64,000 nt of DNA, taken from Gambelia wislizenii. Lineage: Eukaryota > Chordata > Lepidosauria > Squamata > Crotaphytidae. A model generated the notes under the pieces. It was given only the letters and a program-made list of their open reading frames with translations, did no database searches and was not told where the DNA came from. The first letter of the stretch is position 1. Each line of letters starts with the position of its first letter. The position numbers were made by a program, and so were the translations under genes. The stretch lies in NCBI GenBank assembly GCA_030847615.1, contig JAUMIR010000002.1:115824309-115888308 (forward strand), given 5' to 3'. This document shows positions 1 through 10,375 of the stretch, one piece after another.

Positions 1-958
1 GTTCTGTCCTGGGCCCAGTGCTATTCAACATCTTTATCAATGACTTGGATGAGGAAATTAGGGACATACTTATCAAATTTGCAGATGACACCAAATTAGG
101 AGTGGCTAATACCCTAGAGGACAGGATCAAAATTCAAAATGACCTGGATAGACTGGAGAGCTGGGCCAAGGCTAACAAAATGAAATTCAATACGGAGAAA
201 TGTAAGGTACTGCACTTAAGGAGAACAAATGAAATGCATAGATATAGGATGGGGGAGACCTGGCTGAATGAGACTATGTGCGAAAGGGATCTAGGAGTCC
301 TAGTAGACCACAAGTTGAACATGAGTCAACAGTGTGATGCAGCAGCTAAAAAGGCCAATGCAATTTTGGGCTGCATCAATAGAAGTACAGTGTCTAGATC
401 AAGGGAAGTAATAGTGCCACGCTATTGCCTTGGTCAGACCTCACCTGGAATACTGTGTCCAGTTCTGGGCACCACAATTCAAAAAGGATTTTGACAAATT
501 GGAGCGTGTCCAGAGAAGGGCAACTAAAATGGTGAAAGGTCTGGAAACCATGCCTTATGAGGAGAGACTTAGGGAGCTGGGTATGTTTAGCCTGGAAAAA
601 AGACGGTTAAGAGGCAATATGATAGCCCTGTTTAAGTATTTGACGGGGTGTCACGCTGAGGATGGAGCAGGCTTGTTTTCTGCTGCTCCAGAGACTGGAA
701 CACAGAGCAATGGATGCAAGCTCCAGGAACAGAGATTCCACCTCAACATTAGGAGGAAGTTTTTGACAGTAAGAGCTGTTCGGCAGTGGAACACACTCCC
801 TCGGAGTGTGGTGGGGTCTCCTTCCTTGGAGGTCTTCAAACAGAGGCTGGATGGCCATCTGCCAGGGATGCTTTGATCGTGATTTCCTGCGTGGCAGGGG
901 GGTTGGACTGGATGGCCCTCGTGGTTTCTTCCAACTCTGCAATTCTATGATTCTATGA
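1..958 (+). mobile_element. CR1 LINE, 3' half (runs off the window start)
   Basis: Encodes the C-terminal part of a CR1 reverse transcriptase: the F-A-D-D active-site box lies about 21 residues into the frame that opens at 18. The arm with [15 protein letters not shown] follows from about 430 in a second frame, so a frameshift near 430-490 breaks the protein. The 3' end carries the CR1-typical run GGTTGGACTGGATGGCCCT and ends in two ATTCTATG octamers with no poly-A. The coding part is cut by the window edge. It is a dead copy of the family seen again at 23.5, 28.7, 31-33, 36.6 and 54.9 kb. Confidence 0.93.
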
Positions 959-984
959 ACTGACAGTATCACATATATCTTTTA

Positions 985-1090
985 GTCTCCAGATGTTCTA
1001 GATTTAAGCTCCCAGAACCACAGCAAATATGACCTATGGTAAAGGATTATGGGAGTTACAGTTCAAATCATCCAGAGAGCCAAAAGCTCC
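985..1090. repeat. Palindromic short repeat, probable MITE remnant
   Basis: The left side, with TCTCCAGATGTTCTAG and AGCTCCCAGAA, is roughly complementary to the right side, with TTATGGGAGTTACAGTTC and ATCCAGAGAG. This is the fold-back layout of a very common vertebrate MITE-like repeat. The class is not certain. Confidence 0.5.
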
Positions 1091-2098
1091 TTGCTTCTGC
1101 CTTAATTTCAATTTCTCCCACTCTCCCAAATCTTAGGACAGATCTATTGACTAAAACTAAAAGTAAAATACATGCTGAAATTTAGATATGGCTTTTTTCT
1201 AACCTTACTAGAGTCATGTCTAACCTGATAAACCAGTTTTAACAAAAGCAGAGCCTCTGTTAATATGTAGTAGGTTGTCCCATAAGCACAACATCACCTG
1301 CGAAGGGGGATACGATTTTTGAAAATATAGATCTCAGGAAAATTTCAATGGAAATAAGAATTATATTTTGGAAAGCTTCCATTTGTCTTCCCAGTTGCTG
1401 CAGTATCCACATTCAGAGTATACTTGTTCCTGAAGTCTTTAAGGCTAATTTATATTGTGACAAGCAAGACAGCCAGAACCCAAGGCAGAAGGTACAGAGG
1501 TCATTTCAGCTCAGTGACCTGAGACCTTGGAAGCTGTACTGTGTACAGCCACTAACCCACCATATCTGACATGAGACATTTGCTATGCACCATTTTGACA
1601 GACTATCCAGACTTTGGTCACAGGCAGGTTAGAGGTCATATACTTGGCCCTAAGGATCATGAAAGAATTGACTGGTGGTAAATAACCATTAACAGTCACC
1701 AGACATCTAGTTGCATGAGACATATTCAGAAAACTGAAAAGCCACAGATGATCACCCTACATTCTGAGAATATTATTAAATATAGAACTGCAGAGGTCTT
1801 TACATAAAGAGTCTTGACCACAGAGCCCACTTTTGAAAAACTGGATTCCCTTCAAGAGACCTTTATGTTAATTCAAACTATCATGTTTGCACTACAATTT
1901 GATGCTGGTTGCTAATTCACAACAGAACCTAACTTTGTAGGAGATTTCATTAGGTGCCTACCTGCACCCCTCCATGTCATACCTGGCCAGACTGAGAAAT
2001 GACCAAAAATTTTATAACTAATGCATTCGAAAAATAAATGTCCTGTATTCTCTAAACTTTTTGGCTTTGGGTAAAGGTTGATTTCAGCTCTTGTTGCC
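1091..2098. other. Unassigned intronic sequence
   Basis: AT-rich, with no convincing coding frame or recognised repeat. An AATAAA lies at about 2032, some 60 bases before the A-run that follows. That spacing is longer than usual for a polyadenylated retrocopy, so origin as a processed 3' UTR is only a possibility. Confidence 0.4.
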
Positions 2099-2121
2099 AA
2101 AAAAAAAAAAAAAAAAAAAAA
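2099..2121 (+). repeat. Poly-A tract (23 A)
   Basis: Uninterrupted run of 23 adenines. It may be the tail of an old poly-A retroposon whose body I cannot identify. Confidence 0.9.
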
Positions 2122-2433
2122 TCAGAGATACTGCTTCCAATGGTGTAGTATGCAAGAAAGTTGCCACAAATTTTTCTAGGAACAGTGGGTGAGGGTGAAA
2201 CAGGTAGTCTATCCCTTTAGACTAAGGGATTGAGAGTCTTTTGCCATTTGTCAGCTAATCTGTATCTATTTGGTGGTCACTTATATCACCTTCTGTTTGC
2301 CTGGGTGTCCATCTAGTGACCAATGGTAAAATCCAAACAGCATTAACATGATACTTAAGCATTCTTAAGTATTGGAATCTCAGGATATTTATATGGGAGA
2401 ATGAGCAAGCTAGTCTTTTAGGCTATCTATTAT

Positions 2434-3060
2434 ATGCACAGATTTACAAACATACCCACTCCGCTTAGAGAGAAACACCTACGACTCCTCGAGCGCTTTC
2501 ATCAGCGCTGTCTATGCACAATCCTAAATATACACTGGACTGACTATGTGACGAATGTTGCTGTCCTTGAGCAAGCAGGGATCACCAGTATTGAGGCCAT
2601 GATAGTGAGAATGCAGCTGCGCTTGGCAGGGCACGTTTCTAGGATGGAGGACCATCGCCTCCCAAAAATACTACCTTACGGTGAACTCGCCACGGGTCAG
2701 AGTAAGAGGGGCGCTCCAAAAAAGTGATACAAAGACTCCCTGAAACAACATCTCAGGCTCGGCCAAATTGATCACCAACACTGGTCCGCCCTGGCCTCAC
2801 ATCGGGAGGCATGGAGACGCACTATCCACAATGCTGCAGCCTTATTTGAGAACTCACGCCGAACAAGTCTTGAAGAGAAATGACAACACAGAAAGGATCA
2901 CAACCCAAAAACATCACCCAAGGAGACCTTCTGCTGTGCTTTCTGCAACCGGACTTGTTTATCTCGGATTGGCCTTTTTAGTCATCAGTGCGCTTGCAGA
3001 AAGCGCAGGATGAGTCCTTCCTGAATCTTCATTTGCGAAGAAAAGCCAGAGAGAGACATT
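2434..3060 (+). mobile_element. Non-LTR retrotransposon 3' end with terminal zinc finger (copy 1)
   Basis: The frame from 2434 reads LRLLERFHQRCL, then RLAGHVSRMEDHRLPK and GELATGQ, the C-terminal arm of a LINE protein. A stop and a frameshift follow at about 2725. In a third frame, about 2930-3021, comes a C-x2-C-x12-H-x3-C zinc finger (CAFC, then RIGLFSHQCAC) just before a stop codon. The 3' terminus (GAAGAAAAGCCAGAGAGAGAC) is shared by all copies and has no poly-A. The clade is unresolved; it is not CR1, L2, L1 or BovB. Four more copies lie on the minus strand at 9.7, 10.2, 13.7 and 49.4 kb. Confidence 0.8.
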
Positions 3061-4384
3061 ACTATTACATGTAAGGCATCATACATTCATTCATTGCATT
3101 ACAGTACATGGCAGGTAAGGTGTTACACTTTCATAATGACTGAACCTTTGCATCTTCTGCAATTCCTTAGCAGGTATCGCTACAGCTACACATAGGGAAA
3201 CATTACCACATTATCATCTTAACCAATGTAACTCAGCTATTTAACTACTAAGAAATATGATCTCATCTGTTGAGGAACTATCCATTGCTAAACAGATACT
3301 TGTGGAAAACAAGCATGCTTCCAGGGATTAAAATCCCTGAGCATTGCTATTTACATAGCCACATCCATTACAATCAGAATGGGAAATATATCCATTTAGC
3401 ATAACCTGGTTAAGAGGGGAGATTCTCTCTCTTAACAGCATGGTCTGTCTTTATCAGCATGATCTGGGCAGTTATTAGCTAGAGCAGCAGTATCAGCATG
3501 TGCTGCATAATAGCCTGGCTTCTAGCTCTTCTTGGTTTGTTTTATATCTTTCTCTGTCCAATCAGCTGATAGGTCTTGTCCAACAAGATAAGAAACAGTC
3601 ACTATGTCCTGTTTATGTAAACCTCTCTCTCCTCTCAAAGCAGGTTCTTAGAGGTGATGTAATACAGCTGGTAGACTTGGCTTCTATCAGATTATATCAG
3701 CCATCTAATTGTATCAGTCATTCAGTCATTTAACATTCTCAACTATATTCCACAACTCAGAGAACTGTCTACTTTATATTTTATGCTTCATAAACACACT
3801 ATATTGAGGGGGGGGGGTCTTAAATTTCACAAACACTCAGGGAGGGAAGAATGTTGGCTCCAAAATCTCCAACTACACAGTTTGTTTTGTTATCCAGAGC
3901 TGGACCAAACAAAGGACTGAACACTAATTAAGCACAAGAAGTGTGCTTCAAGATCTCAAAATACCTCTATGACTTATTCCTCGTCTTCTTTTTCTCCCAG
4001 AACTGAAACTGACAGATTTACCACAGGCAAGGCTTTGACTGTTGAGGTCTTACCATTTTTGTGTTTATGGCTCTATATTAGGGTTGCCACCACTTCTGAG
4101 AGATTCCATATCTTTAACTGCTACATGGTGGACAGGCACAACTGGGAACAGCTGCATCTACTGAACTCGGTCAGTGCAAATGTCTGACACTTCAATTTGA
4201 CTCATTGTTATTATTATTTTTTCTATTTTCCCTCTTCAAAAATTTGATGAAAAGAACTTGACATTAATAATGTGAGAGAAAGCAAAATTCACAGATTCAT
4301 CCATCCCTACTGAAGCAAATTAACCTATTACTGCAGGAACCACTGAAGCCCTAACAACCTACAAGGCTACCAATTGTCCTTTGG
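3061..4384. other. Unassigned intronic sequence
   Basis: AT-rich and non-coding. The only notable item is a G10 run at 3808-3817. No recognised repeat family was seen. Confidence 0.4.
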
Positions 4385-4622
4385 ACATATCGTAAGACAA
4401 CACATCTCATTAAGAAAAGATTAAAATGCTTGGTAAACTTGAAGGCAGTTGGAAAAGGGGAAGACTGCATTAAATGTGGATTGACTCAGTCAAGGAAGAT
4501 ATGATCCTGAGTACATAAAGGTTCTCATAGAATCATAGAACTGAAAGTGATCACAAGGGCCATCCAGTCCAACCCCTCTCTTGGAGGTCTCTCAGAGGAT
4601 TGCCATAAGCCAAAACCAACTT
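4385..4622 (+). mobile_element. BovB (RTE) LINE 3' end, interrupted by a CR1 tail
   Basis: The first part reads KIKMLGKLEGSWKRGRLH, a stop, then MWIDSVKEDMILS. After the interruption it resumes with LEVSQRIAISQNQLDGT and a stop. This is the C-terminus of the BovB/RTE protein, followed by the squamate BovB tail (cttgatggcacataacag). Between about 4526 and 4583 lies a minus-strand CR1 3' end (tcatagaatcatagaa, then gggccatccagtccaaccc). A premature stop shows the copy is dead. Confidence 0.8.
4526..4583 (-). mobile_element. CR1 3' tail inserted in BovB
   Basis: Reverse complement of the CR1 terminus: paired CATAGAAT octamers, then the CACAAGGGCCATCCAGTCC block. Severely 5'-truncated. It splits the BovB coding end, so it is the younger insertion. 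Confidence 0.8.
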
Positions 4623-5297
4623 GATGGCACATAACAGGAACTTCTTACCTCAGATCCATCCCATATTACTGCTGAACCTTCAGAATGTCCTAAATAGTAA
4701 CACAATACAAAGGATAATCAAATACTTCTGTAAGCACATATACAGGAGAAAAGCATTCCCTGCCAAATCCTTCAGCAAGGTGTTACATCCTACACCACTT
4801 CCCAGACATCCTTTAGAGCTTTTGCTGCTGTTGTTAAAAATACCACAGCAGATATTGAGAATCTGCAGACTGATGTGAACTGGCATGCAGCTGGGGCCTG
4901 CCAAGCAAAGTGCAGTCTGTCGGTTAAAAGCCACTGAGAACTGGCTGTCAGTAATCGTCTGTAGAACCGTACACGTCAGTGAAAATGGCGAGATGGCTCA
5001 CAGACAGTGCTTCCCCAGATGATTTGCTTGATCTTTGTTCTGAGACAAAAGAAAACAAGCCCACTGTTCAATGTCTAGAATGCAGCTCCGCAGTATAAGA
5101 TCAGTGTCACCTATGGAACACAGTCAGCCTTATAAATTTCTGACAGCTATTTCAGAAAAGGAGCCAGTTTTGCAAGAATACCTGAAGGAACTGTGTCGGG
5201 TAGGGGATTACGTAATGATAAAATTGAGCCTTGGTCAAGAAAACCATCAGGCAGTCAGATGGCACAACGAAGACAGCCATCACCAGCCTGGTGCCTC
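4623..5297 (+). other. Unassigned sequence with an unrecognised reading frame
   Basis: From an ATG at 4986 a frame reads MARWLTDSASPDDLLDLC and on to a stop near 5093. A second frame from 5071 reads through YKFLTAISEKEPVLQEYLKE to a stop at 5361. The two together could be a frameshifted gene or retrocopy fragment, but I do not recognise the protein. The downstream end of the frame runs into a common repeat. Confidence 0.25.
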
Positions 5298-5360
5298 CCA
5301 GATGTTTTTGGACTACAACTTGCATCATCCCAGTCCTAGCCAGTATAGCCAGTGCTTATG
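5298..5360. repeat. Fragment of the palindromic MITE-like repeat
   Basis: CCAGATGTTTTTGGACTAC with an acttgcatcatccc run matches the arm of the repeat at 985-1090. Truncated on the right. Confidence 0.45.
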
Positions 5361-5966
5361 AGGAGACCATGTTAAGAACAGGCTCCTAACAGATTCTACT
5401 ATACATTAAATCATGAAATGCATTGCACCAGAATCTGCACCATGTCTGTATTGATGAGGAAACAATCAAGGTGCTAGCTTTGGCCATTAAATCCTGAATG
5501 GTATGGATCAAATATACCCAAGAAATGGCTTGTTCCCCATTCTAATTTGGGTTTTTTCTTGTTTTGTGGGATCTTACATTCCAGTTCAGCAAAATAGCAC
5601 TTACTTAATATAAAATTATTCATTTTTCTTAAGCTCTACAAGACTATATCCAAGTTCATCTGACATTTATATTAATAGTCAACCCTCCAAACCCATCCAC
5701 AACCTTCCTAAATATTTTCAGCACTTAGAGACAACTATTCCCTCCTCTAAGCAGTTTAGTATTGTATTTAAATTCAGTGCCACCTTACACCATCCCCAAT
5801 CAACCCTTCTTCTCTGGAACACATTTTTCTCTTCCTTATATATTCCATTTTATATGGATGCAATTACTACTAAAAATTCAAAGGAGAAACCATGTCCCCA
5901 GAAGGACATGGTTTCCTGAAAACTGAGGAATTTATATCCGGTGTGGATCTAACTATGGATTTACCA

Positions 5967-6348
5967 CAGGGATGGGCAAAGTGTCGCTCATGGGCCACAT
6001 GCAGCCTCCCAGGGCAGTTCTTGTGGGTCCCAGGGACCCCAGAGGTCAAACACACACACACACACACACACACACATTTAAAATGCTCCAGAATGCCCCC
6101 TAATGTTTGCAAAAAATTTCAAATAATTTTTGTTGCCCTGAAATAGGGGGGCATGAGGTCCATTTGTACCACATTTTATGGGGCTCCTAGGGCAATTTTG
6201 GCCCAGGAAAGCCTTTTCTGAAACATGGTGAAAATACTCCCATACCCCATAGTAGTGGGGAGGGGGAGGTTGTAGCAGCCAGCATGGCCTTCAAGGGTCT
6301 CCCACGGGGCTAATGTGGTCCCCTAGCCTTCCACAGTTGCCCACCTTG
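5967..6348. mobile_element. hAT-like non-autonomous element with 8-bp target duplication
   Basis: The left end is CAGGGATGGGCAAA. The right end is TTGCCCACCTTG, its imperfect inverted complement. The flanks are ATTTACCA (5959-5966) and ATTTAGCA (6349-6356), an 8-bp target duplication with one change, as made by hAT transposases. There is no transposase frame. A (CA)13 microsatellite sits inside. A related fragment lies at 29.4-29.6 kb. Confidence 0.72.
6051..6076. repeat. (CA)13 microsatellite
   Basis: Uninterrupted CA repeat inside the hAT-like element. Confidence 0.95.
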
Positions 6349-6480
6349 ATTTAGCACAAGGTTTTATTCACACCTTGATACAAATTAAACATCCCTCATA
6401 AAAACTGGCATTTCTCTAACCATACATACCTACATGTAAAGAGACTACTTGAAACAGGAGTAAGGTCCATGTGACCCTCT

Positions 6481-6716
6481 GTTGTTGTTATGTGCCTTCA
6501 AGTCATTTCCAACTTATGGCAACCCTAAGGTGAATCTAGCATAGATTTTCTTGGAACAGTTTTCTATTCAGAGAGGGTTTGCCTTTGCCTTCCTCTGTGG
6601 CTGAGAGAGTGAGGCTTGCCCAAGGTCACCCAATGGGTTGCCCAATGGCTGAGTGGGGATTCGAACCCTGGCCTCCAGAGGTGTAGTCCAATGCTCAAAC
6701 CACTACACCTTGTGGA
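6481..6716 (-). mobile_element. tRNA-derived CORE-type (MIR-like) SINE
   Basis: On the minus strand it has a tRNA-like head with the pol III B box GGTTCGAATCC (6658-6668). Then come a MIR-like core (CTTGGGCAAGCCTCACTC region) and a 3' tail ending gacttgaaggcacataacaac. Near full length. The same family occurs at 24.4, 26.4, 59.4 and 61.9 kb. Confidence 0.85.
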
Positions 6717-7079
6717 CTCTTCATCTAGAGAACTATGAAAAACCTGTGCCATCATTAGGTTGCCTGGAATTGATGGGAACTAAGAGAACAACAATGTATA
6801 AAGCACTATGGGATCGCTATCCCTAGTTTAAGAAGAGGATACTTCTCATTATGTAATAACATAACAATTACCTTGTTTTCTGTTTTAATCAAGCCAAAAC
6901 AACTACTTAGTTGACTAATCCAAAAATGGCCATTTCAGTTCTGTGATGTGTGAAAGTACCAAAGAGGCTTGACTAGCTTAGATGATCTCAGTGATCCTAG
7001 AATGCATTTATAATGAGCACATAAGACATTTAATGCATGGCAGGGGATTGGACTAGGTGGCCCTTGTGGTCTCTTCCAG

Positions 7080-7908
7080 TGTTATGCCCCAGGAGCCTGA
7101 TGAGGCTGTAATAATAATAATAATAATAATAATATAAAATTTATTTATATACCATCCTTTGGTAACCCAATCAGGGTGGTTAACAACAGTAAAACACAAT
7201 ACAAAGTAAAACAGTATACTCCACTTCCCCCTGTAGAGTCAGAGGAGGAGGAGGACACGGCAAGGAATGGCCCTAGGGACCCTGGCACAGGTTTATCTAC
7301 ACCTGTGCCAGCAGGGAACCCTGCCAACCTGGAGGCTCGAGCAGAGGAAGAGCCTGGTCCAAGTGGGTTGGCATCAGTCCCAGCAGAGAGTCCTGCTCAC
7401 TCGGATAAGGACAAAGAAGAGCAGAGAGACTTACCTCCACTGTTGTATACACAGCACCAAAAGCAAAAGGAGGCTCAAAGGAAATCTCTGAGAATTTATG
7501 AACTTGCTCATTAAGAAACACCTGGAAAAACTTTAATTGCTTTATTTAGGCTGGGAGAGGCAATGGAGGCTTTGTCAGAGATCAACTGATCTCCCTGGAA
7601 AAAGCTTCCTGCTGTCTTCAGTGCCTGAATCCTAGCTGCCTTGCCATGTGCCTTGACCTTGGACTGTTCCTGACAACCCTGTTGCCTGATCCTACTGACC
7701 TACGGACCGACTCCTGGACTACACCGCCTTCTGTAAGCCTTGACCTTTGGACTGTATTCTGGACTCTTCTCTGTGTGCCTTTTGCCTGTATTGCTGCCTT
7801 TCCAAGAAACAGAGCTTTGCTTGCTCTTCCTAATTAATTATCACTGGAGCTTGGCTGCTTTCCCAGCTCTTGTTTAACTTGCTGGCAATTTGGAGTTGCT
7901 TTCAGACA
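7080..7908. mobile_element. Solo LTR of an unclassified LTR retrotransposon
   Basis: Begins TGTTATGCCCC and ends TTCAGACA (TG...CA ends). It is flanked by TCCAG (7075-7079) and TCCAA (7909-7913), a 5-bp target duplication with one mismatch. It sits precisely inside a CR1 tail. It carries an open frame of 112 codons (7176-7514) rich in E, P and S, with no recognised domain. The CCTTGACCTTGGACTG stretches recur in the LTR-like blocks at 52.6 and 54.1 kb. An L2 tail is nested within it. Confidence 0.65.
7109..7210 (-). mobile_element. L2 LINE 3' tail nested in the LTR
   Basis: A (TAA)n run at 7109-7133 precedes aaatttatttatatacc and caatcagggtggtt. This is the reverse complement of the L2 terminus also seen at 19.5 kb. 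It is the innermost layer of a three-level nest. Confidence 0.75.
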
Positions 7909-7939
7909 TCCAACTCTATGATTCTATGATTAACTAAAT

Positions 7940-8216
7940 AAGAGGATTTGGCTGAAGGGAGAGAAGCTAAGGCTAAGGCAGAGCTCCATCTTGCCTTGGC
8001 CCAGAAGCAGAATGGGCCTCCCTCCATCCCAACTGCCATTGCACTGGCCAAGGAGACAGAGAAGGGAATGCTAGAGTTAATCCCTTCCCCTACTGCCATC
8101 CCCTTTCCTTTTATATCATGTCTTCATTAGATTGTAAGCTTGAGGGCAGGGAACCATTTTGTTGTTATTCTTCTTTTAAAGTGCCATGCACATTGATGGC
8201 GCTATAGAAATAAAAG
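7940..8216 (+). repeat. Interspersed repeat tail, possibly an ancient LINE
   Basis: Contains ATTGTAAGCTTGAGGGCAGG and ends near GGCGCTATAGAAATAAA, a pattern that recurs in reptile genomes as a LINE 3' end. The upstream 150 bases look like part of the same repeat. Family not determined. Confidence 0.45.
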
Positions 8217-9667
8217 ATGAGGAGGAGATTCAGTTTTAAATCTGAAATAAGCATATCTGTGTTTAGCTAGTTTTGTCTGCTTCCAGTTCCAAAACACCTC
8301 TTTTTTTCTTTTTTTTTTTAACCAAAAATAAGGTAAATGGCAGATACGTATCTTTTCAAGTTGAAAACCCGGTGGCTTCCCTGTAACTATGATTCTTCTA
8401 GAATAACACTTCCCAGGGCCTCCAATGAACAGGTATCTGCTTCTTTTCACACTTTTTAAAAATCAGGTGGCAAGTTGCCAGAGGCCACAAAAATGAAAAG
8501 GGGGATTACATGTACCCCCTATGTTGCTCAGCCCTGTTTTAAACATATGTATTTTGTGTGTACTTTTTAAAATATATGCTTTTTCAAGAAGTCTTTTTCA
8601 CTGAATAAAGTCTTTCTGTGCACATTTTTGTAAACAGGGTTCCAAGTGTATACATTTTTGTATGTTCTCTGTGTGAACTGCATCACAAACTTCAAAAAAA
8701 GACTAAATAGGTTTTGTCTTTGGTTCAGGAAGTGAAGATACACTGAAATGCATCCCTAGTACTGATGGGAGACAACTGTAAGGTAAAGAGCTGGATAATA
8801 TCAATGAACTAGAAGAAACTTCAATATTGGTATCAAATTCCACTTAAAATGGAATGGGGTAATGTCCCTTAAGTTCAACTGAATAAGCCCTTGCTGTCTT
8901 TAGCATGAGGAACAACACAGCATGGTTCCCACAATGTGGACATTTTACTAAATCCTGCAATTAAAAAAAGCCAAATAGTTTTTGATGTGGAAAGTGATTA
9001 GGAAAAAAAAAAAACACCTGACCAGCAAGATGTGGCTTGAAATTATGGCAGCCTCAACAGAGAGCAATGACAGATGGATTTCTCAGCTAGAAAGCAATTA
9101 AAACACCTCTTCAAGCTGTCCAGTGGGCCATGGGACGAAAATTGCAAACCCCTAAAGGATTGCCAATGACAAGCAATACTTTTTGTGTTTTGCTTTGTGG
9201 TGACATTCACATATTCTGTCCAGGTGTGCCCAGGTACTCACACTGAGACTGTCACGGAGGGATAATTAAATTGCGAACATGACTAAATGCTCCCTGAAAT
9301 GGCAGGTTACAGCTTGATCATAATGCCATTAAAAAGTGCATCCAGGGAAAACATCTTTGGAGAAGCTTTTATTTGCATTCCATGACCTGATATTATGCCT
9401 GATACTGGCAGCATGGAAGAGAGAGTTGGTTTCTAGAACTGACAGGATCCAAGCAAACTGCACATATATTCTCTCATATTCTCTCATTATCATTCCAGAC
9501 ATATGAATATTGGTGCTTCTAAGCCACTGCTTTGTTTTAACAACTACATAAATTGTGACTGAAAGAATACTTAATATATCTAGTATCTGCATGCTAAGAA
9601 AACAGATACCTGCATACAGAAGTGTCTCTCTACAATCATGTTGCCTATGTCTTGCTCTACCCATAGG
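8217..9667. other. Unassigned intronic sequence
   Basis: AT-rich with scattered T and A runs. No coding frame of note and no recognised repeat. Confidence 0.4.
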
Positions 9668-9715
9668 TACGCCCTCTTGTCCTGAAGCCCTTTGACCACT
9701 CTGAGCAAGTGAGCT

Positions 9716-10160
9716 ACTGATATGTCTCTCTCTGGCTTTTCTTCGCAAACGAAGATTCAGGAAGGACTCTTCCCGCACTTTCTGCAAGTGCGCTGATGAC
9801 TAAAAAGGCCAATCCAAGATAAACAAGTCCGGTTGCAGAAAGCACAGCAGAAGGTCTCCTTGGGTGATGTTTCCAGGTTGTGATTCTTTCTGCGTTGTCG
9901 TTTCTCTTCAAGACTTGTTCGGCGTGAGTTCTCAAATAAAGCTGCAGCATTGTGGATAGTGCGTCTCCATGCCTCCCGATGTGAGGCCAGGGCGGACCAG
10001 TGTTGGTGATCAATTTGGCTGAGCCTGAGATGTTATTTCAGGGAGTCCTTGTATTCCTTTTTTTGGAGTGTCTCTCTTAGGCTGACCCATGGCGAGTTCA
10101 CCGTAGAGTACTATTTTTGGGAGGTGATGGTCCTCCATCTTAGAAACGTGCCCTGCCCAG
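9716..10160 (-). mobile_element. Zinc-finger LINE 3' end (copy 2)
   Basis: Reverse complement of the family at 2434-3060. It has the same terminus (ctctctctggcttttcttcgc at its left end), the zinc-finger stretch and the HVSKMEDHHLPK arm near 10.1 kb, where it is 5'-truncated. Frameshifts separate the arm from the finger. Confidence 0.8.
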
Positions 10161-10212
10161 GTCTGCCCTCTTGTCCTGAAGCCCTTGACCACTCTGCACA
10201 AGTGAGCTACTG

Positions 10213-10375
10213 ATATGTCTCTCTCTGGCTTTTCTTTGCAAACAAAGATTCAGGAAGGACTCATCCCATGCTTTCTGCAAGTGCCCTGATGACTGAAAAG
10301 GCCAATCTGAGATAAACAAGTCCGGTTGCAGAAAAGCACAGCAGAATGTCTCCTTGGGTGACGCTTCCTGTAGTT
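10213..10375 (-). mobile_element. Zinc-finger LINE tail (copy 3)
   Basis: Only the last 160 bases of the family, including the sequence coding NRTCLSQIGLFSHQGTC. Truncated at about 10375 and more diverged than copy 2. Confidence 0.75.

Larger units (their letters stand above)
7035..7932 (+). mobile_element. CR1 3' tail split by a solo LTR
   Basis: The left part, 7035-7079, reads GGCAGGGGATTGGACTAGG through GTCTCTTCCA. The right part, 7909-7932, resumes with TCCAACTCTATGATTCTATG. Joined, they make the normal CR1 terminus, so the 829 bases between are a later insertion. Confidence 0.85.
9668..10375. repeat. Direct duplication of flank plus LINE tail
   Basis: The stretch beginning CCCTCTTGTCCTGAAGCCC and running through AAGTGAGCTACTGATATG into the LINE tail occurs at 9668-9885 and again at 10161-10375. 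Flank and LINE tail are duplicated together. That fits a local duplication, or a second insertion at the 3' edge of an older copy with a long target duplication. Confidence 0.75.

Noticed and set aside
6658..6668. tRNA gene, from the B-box match
   Set aside because: The box belongs to a tRNA-derived SINE; no cloverleaf is preserved. The same holds for the copy at 59.4 kb.
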